A DNA stretch of 34,373 nucleotides, from the NCBI GenBank assembly GCA_003221615.1, contig QHSQ01000137.1, forward strand, positions 1-34,373, in the 5' to 3' direction. This document shows, piece after piece, positions 16,430-23,498 of the stretch (position 1 is the stretch's first letter; every line of letters starts with the position of its first letter). The notes beneath the pieces were generated by a model. The model was not told the DNA's origin. It made no database searches and saw only the letters and a list, made by a program, of their open reading frames with translations. The DNA comes from Candidatus Rokuibacteriota bacterium. Lineage in GTDB: Bacteria > Methylomirabilota > Methylomirabilia > Rokubacteriales > CSP1-6. A program made the position numbers and the translations under genes.

Positions 16430-17663
16430 CCGCTGGTCGCGCTCGCCCGGCGTCATTCTCGGCTCGCTCACGACGCTCAACGCGCTCAACTACCTCGACC
16501 GCTACGTCGCCGCGGCCACGTTGCCCCTCATCCTGGCCGATCTGGCGATCTCGGATGCGCAGGGCGGTCTGCTCCAGTCTCTGTTCATCGTCGCGTATTC
16601 GCTGGCCTGCGGGCCGGCCGGCTGGCTCGGCGACGTCGGCAAACGCCTGCGCCTGGTCGCGGGGGGCGTGTTCGTGTGGAGCGTCGCGACGGTCGCCTCG
16701 GGTCTGGCACCGACGTACGGCTGGCTCCTTCTCGCCCGCGCGGTGATCGGCATCGGAGAGGCGAGCTATGCGGTGGTGACTCCGTCGCTCCTCTCCGATT
16801 GCTACCCGGCTGAACGGCGGGCGCGCGTGCTCGGCATCTTCTACGCGGCGATCCCGATCGGCACCGCCCTGGGCTACATCGTGGGCGGCGTGGTCGGCGC
16901 AGCCCACGGCTGGCGCGCCGCCTTCTTCGTGGCCGGCGCGCCGGGGGCGGCTCTCGCATTCCTGCTGCTCTTCCTCACGGAACCCGAGCGCGGCGCCCAG
17001 GACACGGCGCACGGCGCGGCGACGCCGCTCGGATTGACGCCTTCGCTCCGCGCGCTCGTGAGCCGCCGAAGCTACGTCGTCAATACCGCCGCGCAGATCA
17101 TCTACACGTTCAGCATGGGCGGCCTGGCGACGTGGATGCCGACGTATTTCGTGCGGGAGCGCGGCATCCCGCTCGGAACCGCGTCGACGACGTTCGGGCT
17201 GCTCCTGGTGGTTGCCGGATTCGCCGGAACCTTGCTCGGCGGCCGCATCTCCAGCGCAGTGGCGCGCCGGTACCCGGGTGCCGATTTCATCGTGTCGGGC
17301 TGGTCGCTGGCGGCATCGATCGTCTTCACGTGCTTCGCGATCCTGGCGCCGCAGCCGGCCGTGTTCTGGCCGGCCATGTTCGTCACCCTGCTCCTGGTCT
17401 TCGTGAATATCGGTCCGCTCAACGCGGCCATGGCGAACGTCCTGCCGGCGGAGCTTCGCGCGCGCGGATTCGCCGTCACGACGTTGCTGATGCACCTGCT
17501 CGGCGATGCCGCCTCTCCCTGGCTCATCGGAGAGGTGTCCGACCAGATCGGCCTGCTCACACCCGTCCTCGTCACCGGATGTCTGCTGGCCGCGGCGGGC
17601 GCGATCCTCCTCGCGGGCCGCGCAACCCTCGAGGCCGATCTCAACGCGGCGAAGGCGCAGTAG
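16419..17663 (+). CDS. MFS transporter, Spinster-like
   Basis: 414 residues with about 12 hydrophobic helices. The loop-2 motif is GWLGDVGKRLRL, the fourth and fifth helices contain GIGEASYAVVTPSLLSDCYP and RARVLGIFYAAIPIGTALG, and a repeat of the loop motif falls in the second half. The segment NYLDRYVAAATLPLI with GEASY is characteristic of the Spinster (Spns) branch, whose eukaryotic and bacterial members move lysophospholipids, sphingosine-1-phosphate or related amphiphiles. The substrate here is not proven. The gene overlaps the acyltransferase by 11 nt and is 11 nt ahead of the PAP2-like gene, so all three are co-transcribed; this supports a lipid or lysolipid cargo. Confidence 0.88.
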   Translation: MSGSRWSRSPGVILGSLTTLNALNYLDRYVAAATLPLILADLAISDAQGGLLQSLFIVAYSLACGPAGWLGDVGKRLRLVAGGVFVWSVATVASGLAPTYGWLLLARAVIGIGEASYAVVTPSLLSDCYPAERRARVLGIFYAAIPIGTALGYIVGGVVGAAHGWRAAFFVAGAPGAALAFLLLFLTEPERGAQDTAHGAATPLGLTPSLRALVSRRSYVVNTAAQIIYTFSMGGLATWMPTYFVRERGIPLGTASTTFGLLLVVAGFAGTLLGGRISSAVARRYPGADFIVSGWSLAASIVFTCFAILAPQPAVFWPAMFVTLLLVFVNIGPLNAAMANVLPAELRARGFAVTTLLMHLLGDAASPWLIGEVSDQIGLLTPVLVTGCLLAAAGAILLAGRATLEADLNAAKAQ

Positions 17664-17674
17664 AGGAGCGATCG

Positions 17675-18340
17675 ATGAGCGAAGCGACGCCCGCGCTGTG
17701 GGCGATACGGCTCGGTCTGGTCATCGCGGGTCTGGCGAGCTGGTTTTGGACCCAACGGCTCATCGGCCAGCGGGCGTGGCCGGCGGGCAACATCGGTGAC
17801 GGCGTCCATCAACTGACCGCGCCGCTGAACCGGTATCTCCACGTGCACCCTCGCGCCGCCGACGCGCTTCTGGTCGCGACCTCGGCGATCATCGACGCGC
17901 TCGGGCTCTTCATCCTCGCGCGCTCGATCTTTGGACCGACCGTGCGCCCGTTCCTCGGGCTCCTGATCCTCTATGCGCTGAGGCAGATCTGCCAGGGGCT
18001 CTGCGCGTTGCCGCCGCCGGAGGGAATGATCTGGCGCCGCCCGAGTATCCCGTCGCTGCTCGTCACCTACGGCACCGCGACCGATCTGTTCTTCTCGGGC
18101 CACACGGCGATCGCGGTCTTCGGGTGCATCGAGCTGGCGCGGATGGGCGGGCCGATTCTGCCGGTTCTCGGCGTCGTCATCGCTCTCGTGGAGGCGACGA
18201 CGGTGCTGGTGCTCCGCGCACACTACACGATGGATGTCTTCGCGGCGATCGTGACGGCGCTCTGGGCGGTGGGCGCGGCCGACGTGCTGGCTCCGGGCGT
18301 CGACCGAGCGCTTGCCACGCTGGTCGGCGCAGCGCGCTGA
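17675..18340 (+). CDS. PAP2-like / sphingomyelin-synthase-like membrane protein
   Basis: 221 residues with about six hydrophobic helices. Two short motifs stand out: FFSGHTA (His143) and RAHYTMDVF (His183, Asp187). The spacing His183-x3-Asp187 and the preceding SGHT match the catalytic triad of the sphingomyelin synthase / PAP2_C group, which transfers a phospho-head group between lipids or hydrolyses it. The Cys-Gly-Asp that precedes the first motif in animal enzymes is Ala-Thr-Asp here. ATG 17675 is chosen over a long upstream extension because GAGGAGCG lies 4-5 nt before it and the frame upstream is inside the MFS gene. It is the third gene of the acyltransferase-MFS operon and probably works on the same lipid. 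Confidence 0.82.
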   Translation: MSEATPALWAIRLGLVIAGLASWFWTQRLIGQRAWPAGNIGDGVHQLTAPLNRYLHVHPRAADALLVATSAIIDALGLFILARSIFGPTVRPFLGLLILYALRQICQGLCALPPPEGMIWRRPSIPSLLVTYGTATDLFFSGHTAIAVFGCIELARMGGPILPVLGVVIALVEATTVLVLRAHYTMDVFAAIVTALWAVGAADVLAPGVDRALATLVGAAR

Positions 18341-18349
18341 TCTACCGCG

Positions 18350-18751
18350 CTACTCCGATCTCGGCGGGACCTTGATCCACGCCTCGGCGCACATCGGCAC
18401 GCTCGGGTAGTAGGCCTTGGAGCTCTCGCAGTAGTACCAGTACCCTTCCGGTGCGGCGGCCGGCTGCTGCGTGTAGACGGGCTGCTCGACGATCACGGGC
18501 GCCGGTGCGTAGACGGTGTAGGGATACGGGTAGTAGTAGGGGTAGTAGTAAGGGTAGGGCGGTCCCCACCAGAAGGAGGATCCTATGAACACGCGGCCGT
18601 GGCCTCCGTGACCTCCTCCTCCGTGGCGCCAGCCGCCCGCCCAAGCCTGATTCAGGGGGATCGCCACCAGAAGCAAGATCACCACGATCAGCGCGACCCA
18701 CGCGCGCCTCTTCGAGGCCGTCGTGCTCGTCAGTCGTGGCCAACCACGCAT
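18350..18751 (-). CDS. Small exported Tyr/Pro/Gly-rich protein
   Basis: 133 residues. A basic start and a hydrophobic stretch (AWVALIVVILLLVAIPLNQAWAG) form a signal peptide. Next comes a Gly/His-rich patch (HGGGGHGGHG) and a Tyr/Pro-rich stretch. The C-terminus has the signature YWYYCESSKAYYPSVPMC with a final EAWIKV. Proteins with this YYC...YYP...C...W tail are common, uncharacterised envelope proteins of Proteobacteria and relatives; the paired Cys residues probably form a disulfide. It is convergent with the PAP2-like gene and only 9 nt from it. A -35/-10 pair (TCGACC, 17 nt, TATCCT) ends 6 nt before ATG 18751, with no Shine-Dalgarno. Confidence 0.75.
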   Translation of the reverse strand: MRGWPRLTSTTASKRRAWVALIVVILLLVAIPLNQAWAGGWRHGGGGHGGHGRVFIGSSFWWGPPYPYYYPYYYPYPYTVYAPAPVIVEQPVYTQQPAAAPEGYWYYCESSKAYYPSVPMCAEAWIKVPPRSE

Positions 18752-18757
18752 ACCACT

Positions 18758-18786
18758 AGGATAGCGCCGGAGGCTCGCCGGGTCGA
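18758..18786 (-). promoter_or_regulatory. Promoter of the Tyr-rich exported protein, leaderless arrangement
   Basis: On the minus strand TCGACC (18786-18781), 17 nt and TATCCT (18763-18758), with 6 nt left before ATG 18751. The transcript would begin at or next to the ATG. Confidence 0.4.
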
Positions 18787-18796
18787 GCGTCGAGTG

Positions 18797-19240
18797 TTAC
18801 CGGGACGGAGGCGGCGGCGGGGGCGGCGGACTGCCGGTCGGAGGCGGAGACGGCGGAGTGCCCGCGGGGGGCGGGGCCGGTGAGGTGCCCGCCGGGGGCG
18901 GCGGAGGCGGCGGCGCTCCCGCGGGAGGCGGCGGCACGTTCGGCGGTCGGCGCGCCGGCGGCTGGCACCGGTAGACATCCGCGAGAATCATCGAGAGATC
19001 GTCGGCCGCGAACGAGAGCACGGCCGTGTTGCCGCCGGATCGCACGATTTTCCGGCGCAGGTCCTTGAGCGAGTCGTCGCTCACTCGAGCCATGCGGGCG
19101 CAGCCGGTGGCGATGCCGGGATCGGTGGACAGTCGGAGCTGGCTCATGGCGAACCGCTCCATGTCCTGCGCCCATGCGCCGGAAACCGACGACGCCAGCA
19201 GCAGCAGCGCCGTCCCCGAGATCCATCTCGCGTCGATCAC
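18797..19240 (-). CDS. Exported protein with proline-rich tail
   Basis: 147 residues from a GTG at 19240 with a weak AGAGGCGA upstream. The first 24 residues are a signal peptide (ending GAWAQ). Residues 25-92 form a small folded part containing Cys residues (ATGCARMARVSDDS, and YRCQ near the end). The last 55 residues are almost wholly Pro, Gly, Ala, Ser and Thr and read as (P)n-AG/TG units. Such tails often span or bind the cell wall. I do not recognise a function. A different frame starting at 19265 is open in the same region but lacks a signal peptide and coding character. Confidence 0.65.
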   Translation of the reverse strand: MIDARWISGTALLLLASSVSGAWAQDMERFAMSQLRLSTDPGIATGCARMARVSDDSLKDLRRKIVRSGGNTAVLSFAADDLSMILADVYRCQPPARRPPNVPPPPAGAPPPPPPPAGTSPAPPPAGTPPSPPPTGSPPPPPPPPSR

Positions 19241-19384
19241 GCTCGCCTCTGCACTCTCGCTTCATGGTACACCCCGCGCGCGCCGGCTCGGCGGGCTACC
19301 GCGCTCGAATGGGGCGCAAGAAGGTGCTACAGTGTCGTGCCCGTGCGGCGGCCGCGCTGGATTTTTCCGGAATTATAGGCGGTA

Positions 19385-19399
19385 TGCCCCGTCGGGGCA
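19385..19399 (+). other. Leader hairpin
   Basis: TGCCCC-GTC-GGGGCA forms a perfect 6-bp stem with a 3-nt loop. It sits directly before AGGAGG in the leader of the gene at 19424. It could mask the ribosome site, but may be incidental in GC-rich DNA. Confidence 0.25.
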
Positions 19400-19423
19400 G
19401 GAGGCAGAGGTCCTCGAATCGAC

Positions 19424-19804
19424 ATGAGAGTCATCTGCGCGTCGTGCCGCGTCGAGGGCCGGTCCGGAGACCTGGGCGAGAAAGCTCCTTTCGACGATCC
19501 CGCGGAAACCCACGGCTACTGTCCGCGCCACGCGGCGCTACTCCTCGCGGCGCTTCCGTCGCTCTCGTTCCCCGACGTCGAGCTCTTGATCGTGGTCCGC
19601 CGGCACGACGTGACGCTGTTCGAGTATCTCCAGCGACGACTGGACGGAGTCCGCGGCGTGAAGGTCATTCTCGATCGCCGCGTCAGCGACCGGCGCCACG
19701 CGCTCGGTCAACGGGCGCCTGATCGCCGCCGCCTGCGGCGGCGCCTCAGGCTCGGACAGGCCTCCTCGCTCGGCTACACGGTCGTGCGATTCCGACCGCG
19801 GTGA
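19424..19804 (+). CDS. Small protein with possible zinc site and Arg-rich tail
   Basis: 126 residues. Cys5-x2-Cys8 and Cys33-x2-His36 (YCPRH) could bind one zinc in a treble-clef style. A middle segment (FPDVELLIVVRRHDVTLFEYLQRRL) has a strand-helix shape, and the tail is very Arg-rich (VSDRRHALGQRAPDRRRLRRRLR), suggesting nucleic-acid or acidic-surface binding. I do not know a named family; similar short proteins with RRxxDRR runs occur in GC-rich soil bacteria. No signal peptide. The nearest AGGAGG is about 19 nt before the ATG, so the true start or initiation mode is uncertain. It is divergent from the Pro-rich protein. Confidence 0.55.
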   Translation: MRVICASCRVEGRSGDLGEKAPFDDPAETHGYCPRHAALLLAALPSLSFPDVELLIVVRRHDVTLFEYLQRRLDGVRGVKVILDRRVSDRRHALGQRAPDRRRLRRRLRLGQASSLGYTVVRFRPR

Positions 19805-19826
19805 GCCGTCGCTCCCCGGCCGAGCG

Positions 19827-20192
19827 TTACGGGGTCTGCTCCGAGATCAGATCGAAGGTCGTGACCGTCAGCTGATAGACCTCGCCCTCGCCGATCGACG
19901 GCAGGACGAAGAAGGTGCGGGTGCCCGGGACCGCGTTGCCCCACACCGAGACGATACTCTCGCGGACCGTGGCGCCGGCGGCGTCGACCACCACCGCGCG
20001 GACGCGGATGTTGGTCACCCGCCAGCGCGAATCGTTGTAGATGTAGCCGTCGACGCCAGGCCGCATCGACGGCGGGCGCCGCACCCACTCGATCCGGAAT
20101 GACTCGGGCGTCGGCCGCCCCGTCCCCTGCGCTTGCGCGGTCGCGACGACGACGAGAATCGCCATCACGACCAGCAGAGCGCGTCGCCGCAT
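19827..20192 (-). CDS. Small exported protein of unknown function
   Basis: 121 residues: a signal peptide (MRRRALLVVMAILVVVATAQAQ) followed by a single beta-rich domain of about 95 residues (IEWVRRPPSMRPGVDGYIYND, then NIRVRAVVVDAAG and EVYQLTVTTFD). The pattern resembles the small periplasmic FxLYD-type or immunoglobulin-like domains that carry the words 'YNDSRWRVTNIRVRA', but I cannot assign it to a defined function. It begins 11 nt after the stop of the deoxyhypusine-synthase homologue, with no clear Shine-Dalgarno, so it is probably the last gene of that operon. Confidence 0.7.
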   Translation of the reverse strand: MRRRALLVVMAILVVVATAQAQGTGRPTPESFRIEWVRRPPSMRPGVDGYIYNDSRWRVTNIRVRAVVVDAAGATVRESIVSVWGNAVPGTRTFFVLPSIGEGEVYQLTVTTFDLISEQTP

Positions 20193-20203
20193 CGCGATGG
20201 GCT

Positions 20204-21280
20204 CTAGAAGACTTCGGACAGCTTCAACGGCTTGGGCCGCTCGCGCCGATGCCCGCGTCCGAAGTGCTCGGCCAGCCCTTGACAGATGATCGGCAACGCG
20301 ATCGTGACGTCGGCGAAGCACATGACGTTGGCGCTGCCGTGGGCTTCCTTGCCCCACGAGATGCATTCGGTGGCGAGGGTGGCGCCGCCGAGGCCGCCGT
20401 AGACCGTGTTGTCGGTCGTGATCTGGATCGAGGCCTTGTGCGGCGTGGGGTCCACGTTGCCGTGGCGCGTGCGGACGCTGGTCGCGGTGATCTGCAAGAA
20501 ATCCTTGGGTACCCCGCCGCCCAGGAAGATGACCGAGGTGCCCCGGGTCGACATCATGGCGTTGTCCATGATGTCGGTGGCGATCCGGTAGTCCTTGAAG
20601 AAGTCGACGACGGGCGCCTGCTCGGCCTTGGGCGAGGTGCTGTAGCCTTCGCCGATCGGCCCGTCGGGCAGCCCGCAGCAGAAGACGGGCACCTGGGCGC
20701 GCGCCGCGGTCGCGAGGATCGACTTCTCGAAGCCCTTGGCGTTGAGCCAGTTCCCCAGCTCGAAGAGCAAGCGGACCGTCGGGATCGTGGGCTTGCGCCA
20801 GGTGTCGGCGAGCTCGTCGAAGAACCGGCCGGTGACCACCGTCTCCATCTGGTCGTACTTCTTGGAGGAGACGATGTGGTCGTAGAACCGGTAGTAGCCC
20901 TTCTCGGCCAGCGCGACGTCGTCGACGTGCTCGGGATCGACGCGGTAGACGCGCGTGCCGTCCATCATGTCGAGCAGGTCTTCGGTGATGTTGGCGGAGG
21001 TCGACGCGAGGACATCGACGTACCCTCGCTCGACCAGCCACGTGATGAGCGGCCACATCCCGGCGCTCGACATCGACGCCGCGTAGCCGAGGCAGATGAG
21101 GCTGTCGCCCTCGATCATCGACTTCCAGGCCTCGAAGGCCTCACCGAGCTTGCGGCCCTGGAAGGCGGACTTCCCCATCCGGCCCAGCAGGGAGAGCACG
21201 CTCCCCCGCCCACCGTCTTCGGTCACGGTCATGGGTTCGCGGACGAGGCTCGGGTCGTCGAAACGCGGCTCGCGAGTCAT
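20204..21280 (-). CDS. Deoxyhypusine synthase homologue (likely homospermidine-type aminobutyl transferase)
   Basis: 358 residues, the normal length. The C-terminal segment TLATECISWGKEAHGSANVM carries Lys311, which aligns with the Lys that forms the enzyme-imine intermediate in deoxyhypusine synthase (motif ESISWGK-like). SADDVAL..., TSANITEDLL (93-102) and DNTVYGGLGGAT (290-301) are further family hallmarks. In eukaryotes and archaea the enzyme moves a 4-aminobutyl group from spermidine to a lysine of eIF5A/aIF5A. Bacteria lack that target, and bacterial homologues are thought to make homospermidine or other aminobutylated polyamines. TAGGAGCG precedes ATG 21280. It follows the SpeD-like gene by 8 nt, which ties it to polyamine synthesis. 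Confidence 0.88.
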   Translation of the reverse strand: MTREPRFDDPSLVREPMTVTEDGGRGSVLSLLGRMGKSAFQGRKLGEAFEAWKSMIEGDSLICLGYAASMSSAGMWPLITWLVERGYVDVLASTSANITEDLLDMMDGTRVYRVDPEHVDDVALAEKGYYRFYDHIVSSKKYDQMETVVTGRFFDELADTWRKPTIPTVRLLFELGNWLNAKGFEKSILATAARAQVPVFCCGLPDGPIGEGYSTSPKAEQAPVVDFFKDYRIATDIMDNAMMSTRGTSVIFLGGGVPKDFLQITATSVRTRHGNVDPTPHKASIQITTDNTVYGGLGGATLATECISWGKEAHGSANVMCFADVTIALPIICQGLAEHFGRGHRRERPKPLKLSEVF

Positions 21281-21288
21281 GTTCGCTC

Positions 21289-22080
21289 CTATCGCTGAGG
21301 AAGCCAGGTGCGCGACTTGGCGTGCTCGTCGGCTCGCTCGGTCCGGAGATAGCGGTAGCGGCTGCCCCGGGCGACCAGCGCCTCCTGGACGCTCCCGCCG
21401 GGGAACTGCGCCAGAAGCCGCGGCACGACGAACGACCGGTCGAAGAATCGGCACGAGAAGATGTCGAAGTACGCGCGTTCCTCGCGGGGGAACACGTGCA
21501 GGCTCACGTGGCTCTCCGCGATCATCGTCAGCGCGCTCAGCACCGGCTGCCCGTCGGCTGTGGTGTCGCGGATGACGTAGGGCCGCATGATCGGGGTCAT
21601 CCCGATCTCGGCCGGCAGCCGATCGAAGAGCTGAAACAGCGAGTCGAGGTCCTGCGGGCCCTGGTAGGCGTCGATGTTGAGGAAGAGGTGCGGCCCGAAG
21701 TCATTGTCGACGTCCGGCTCGGAGTCCTTCAGGTCCTGTCGCTCGACGGTCCGGACGCTGGTGAGCGCGCACGGGAAGACGGCCTCGAGCAACGCCCGGA
21801 GCTTGGCCGGGTCGAACTCGTCGGGCGCCACCAGATCGGCGAAGTACGTCTCGCGGAACGAGAAGGTGTGGAGCGTGAAGTGCCCCCCCGCCAGGAACAC
21901 GAACGCGCTGATCCCGCAATCCTCGGGCACGACTCCGTTGTAGTACGGCAGCACGAAGGCCGGCATCGCTCGCTTGAGTCCGAGCTGCGCCGGGGCGTCC
22001 TCGAGCACCTCTTGGATCAGATGAGCGTCGTCGAAACGCGAGCGGAATCCCCGAAACCCGTCGATCGTGAAGTGGAGCAT
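21289..22080 (-). CDS. SpeD-like pyruvoyl decarboxylase with internal duplication
   Basis: 263 residues, about twice the length of a Thermotoga-type AdoMet decarboxylase. The C-terminal half matches that enzyme's catalytic set at exact spacing: Ser182, Glu189-Ser190 (self-cleavage and pyruvoyl Ser), His195 and Cys210 correspond to Ser55, Glu62-Ser63, His68 and Cys83. The N-terminal half keeps Ser58 and His71 in the same pattern but has Gly66 for the pyruvoyl Ser and Pro86 for the Cys, so it should not self-process. The product is either decarboxylated AdoMet or, as in neofunctionalised SpeD homologues, agmatine or putrescine. Very strong GGAGGGAGGAG upstream of ATG 22080. It is coupled to the deoxyhypusine-synthase homologue. 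Confidence 0.85.
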   Translation of the reverse strand: MLHFTIDGFRGFRSRFDDAHLIQEVLEDAPAQLGLKRAMPAFVLPYYNGVVPEDCGISAFVFLAGGHFTLHTFSFRETYFADLVAPDEFDPAKLRALLEAVFPCALTSVRTVERQDLKDSEPDVDNDFGPHLFLNIDAYQGPQDLDSLFQLFDRLPAEIGMTPIMRPYVIRDTTADGQPVLSALTMIAESHVSLHVFPREERAYFDIFSCRFFDRSFVVPRLLAQFPGGSVQEALVARGSRYRYLRTERADEHAKSRTWLPQR

Positions 22081-22092
22081 TCTCCTCCCTCC

Positions 22093-22108
22093 CGGCGCCT
22101 CGGCGCCG
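22093..22108. other. Inverted repeat between the dehydrogenase and SpeD-like genes
   Basis: CGGCGCC-TC-GGCGCCG is a perfect 7-bp inverted repeat in the 38-nt gap, just before the strong ribosome site of the SpeD-like gene. It could be a processing or attenuation hairpin. No T-tract follows. Confidence 0.3.
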
Positions 22109-22118
22109 TCGGCTCATC

Positions 22119-22946
22119 TTAACGCGGTTCTCTTCGTCCTTTGATACCGAAACGTCGAATGGTGACCGCGAGCACTCCCGGCAGATGCCGCTGGAGGAAG
22201 ACCGCGGTCTTCCCGAAACCGGTGATCACGGCTTCTCGACGCCGTCGAGCGACCGCGCTCAGGATTTTTCGCGCCGCGGTCGGCGTGGCCATGACGATCG
22301 ACGGGGGAATCGGGCGCCGGGGCGCCTCGGGGTGCCAGACGCCTCGGTTGTCGACCTGGCGGATCTCCGACTCGACGAAGCCCGGGCTGATCAGCGTCAC
22401 CGCGACCCCGTACGGCGCGAGCTCGTGGCCGAGCGACGCGGCCAGCCCGTGCACGGCGAACTTGCTCATCGAGTACGCCGACGAGCCGGGAACGCCGACG
22501 TGGCCGCTGACGCTGCCGATCAGGACGAGACGGCCGCGGGTCTTCTTCAAGTCCTGGAGGGTCGCGTAGATCGTCCGGAGAACTCCAAAGACGTTGGTCT
22601 CGAGCTGGCGGCGGTAGTCGTCGAGCGCAAGGCTCTCGAGCGCCCCGCTGACCCCGAACCCCGCGTTGGCGACGACGACGTCGAGCTTGCCGAACGCGGC
22701 CCGGGTGCGGTCGACGGCACGCTCGAGGTCGCCGTCCCGGGTGACGTCACAGGCGATCACCACGGCCCGGCGCCCGGTCTTCGCGATCTCGGCCGCCAGC
22801 GCCTCGAGCCGATCGAGCCGGCGCGCCGCCAGCGCCACGTCAGCGCCCTCGCGGGCGAATTCGCGGGCCAGGGCGGCGCCGATGCCCGACGATGCGCCCG
22901 TGATGAAGACCGCGTTGCCGGCAAAGCGCTGGCGACGTTCCCCCAA
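22119..22946 (-). CDS. Short-chain dehydrogenase/reductase (classical SDR)
   Basis: 275 residues. Classical SDR motifs are all present: TGASSGIG (16-23) for NAD(P) binding, NAG (94-96), Asn118, and the catalytic Ser145, Tyr158 and Lys162 (YSMSK). ALAARR at 39-44 with basic residues suggests NADP(H). The C-terminus has an added helical, basic stretch (LQRHLPGVLAVTIRRFGIKGRR), which is common in the DltE/YohF-like, membrane-leaning SDRs. The start is a TTG at 22946 with no Shine-Dalgarno, 7 nt after the stop of the upstream gene; no ATG or GTG is better placed. The substrate is unknown. It lies 38 nt upstream of the SpeD-like gene and may share the transcript. Confidence 0.88.
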   Translation of the reverse strand: MGERRQRFAGNAVFITGASSGIGAALAREFAREGADVALAARRLDRLEALAAEIAKTGRRAVVIACDVTRDGDLERAVDRTRAAFGKLDVVVANAGFGVSGALESLALDDYRRQLETNVFGVLRTIYATLQDLKKTRGRLVLIGSVSGHVGVPGSSAYSMSKFAVHGLAASLGHELAPYGVAVTLISPGFVESEIRQVDNRGVWHPEAPRRPIPPSIVMATPTAARKILSAVARRRREAVITGFGKTAVFLQRHLPGVLAVTIRRFGIKGRREPR

Positions 22947-22953
22947 TGGCGCG

Positions 22954-23250
22954 CTATGGGTTCTGGAGGATGATGGCCTCTTCGGCGTAGGCGATGGCGG
23001 TCTTAGCCTTGCGGACCGAGTCGCCGTGGTCGCGCTTCGTCTTGGCGTTCTCGTGGTGGGCCTTGGCCTCGGCGAGGAGCTTCTTGGCTTCGTCGATGAG
23101 CTGTCGGGTCTCCGGGCTCACCTTACCCGCTTCCGCCTTCTTGATGGTGTCCTCGGCCTGCTTGATCACGACGGGGCAGTTGTAAGCCCAGGAGGGGGAG
23201 CCGACGAGGACGACCGCGGCAGTCAAAGCCAGGGCGACGAAAATCCTCAT
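22954..23250 (-). CDS. Small exported alpha-helical protein
   Basis: 98 residues: a signal peptide (MRIFVALALTAAVVLVGSPSWA) then about 75 residues that are nearly all Lys, Glu and Ala heptads (KQAEDTIKKAEAGKV, LIDEAKKLLAEAKAHHENAKTK, RKAKTAIAYAEEAI). The mature protein is probably a short helical hairpin in the periplasm. It resembles small metal-binding or DUF4398-like helical envelope proteins in style, but no family is certain. TAGAAT lies 8 nt before ATG 23250 with no Shine-Dalgarno. The next gene (SDR) starts 7 nt after its stop. Confidence 0.75.
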   Translation of the reverse strand: MRIFVALALTAAVVLVGSPSWAYNCPVVIKQAEDTIKKAEAGKVSPETRQLIDEAKKLLAEAKAHHENAKTKRDHGDSVRKAKTAIAYAEEAIILQNP

Positions 23251-23258
23251 CCGTCGGC

Positions 23259-23264
23259 ATTCTA
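23259..23264 (-). promoter_or_regulatory. Possible -10 box, leaderless arrangement
   Basis: TAGAAT on the minus strand, 8 nt before ATG 23250. No clear -35; GCTCAA lies 17 nt upstream. Confidence 0.35.
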
Positions 23265-23498
23265 GCCTGATCCGGCCCGTCTTGAGCCGAGTGTTAGATT
23301 TTTTCCGGCCCTAGCCGCTTGCCTCCGAGAGCCCGCGCCGCCCCACGGCCTCACGCTTCTGGTCGGCTCGGGTAGACCCCTGCCGGTGAGCCTCGTCTTC
23401 ATCGCGGCGTGAATGGCGCTCTGCCGCGTCTTGCGGGGAGGATGTCGAGCTCTTGAGCCTTGGGATCTGTTTCGCGACGAGCGACGGTGACGACCGCG

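Noticed and set aside
20204-21280. Deoxyhypusine synthase acting on an eIF5A-like protein
   Set aside because: No eIF5A-like gene is in the window and bacteria are not known to have one; a polyamine substrate fits the SpeD-like neighbour better.
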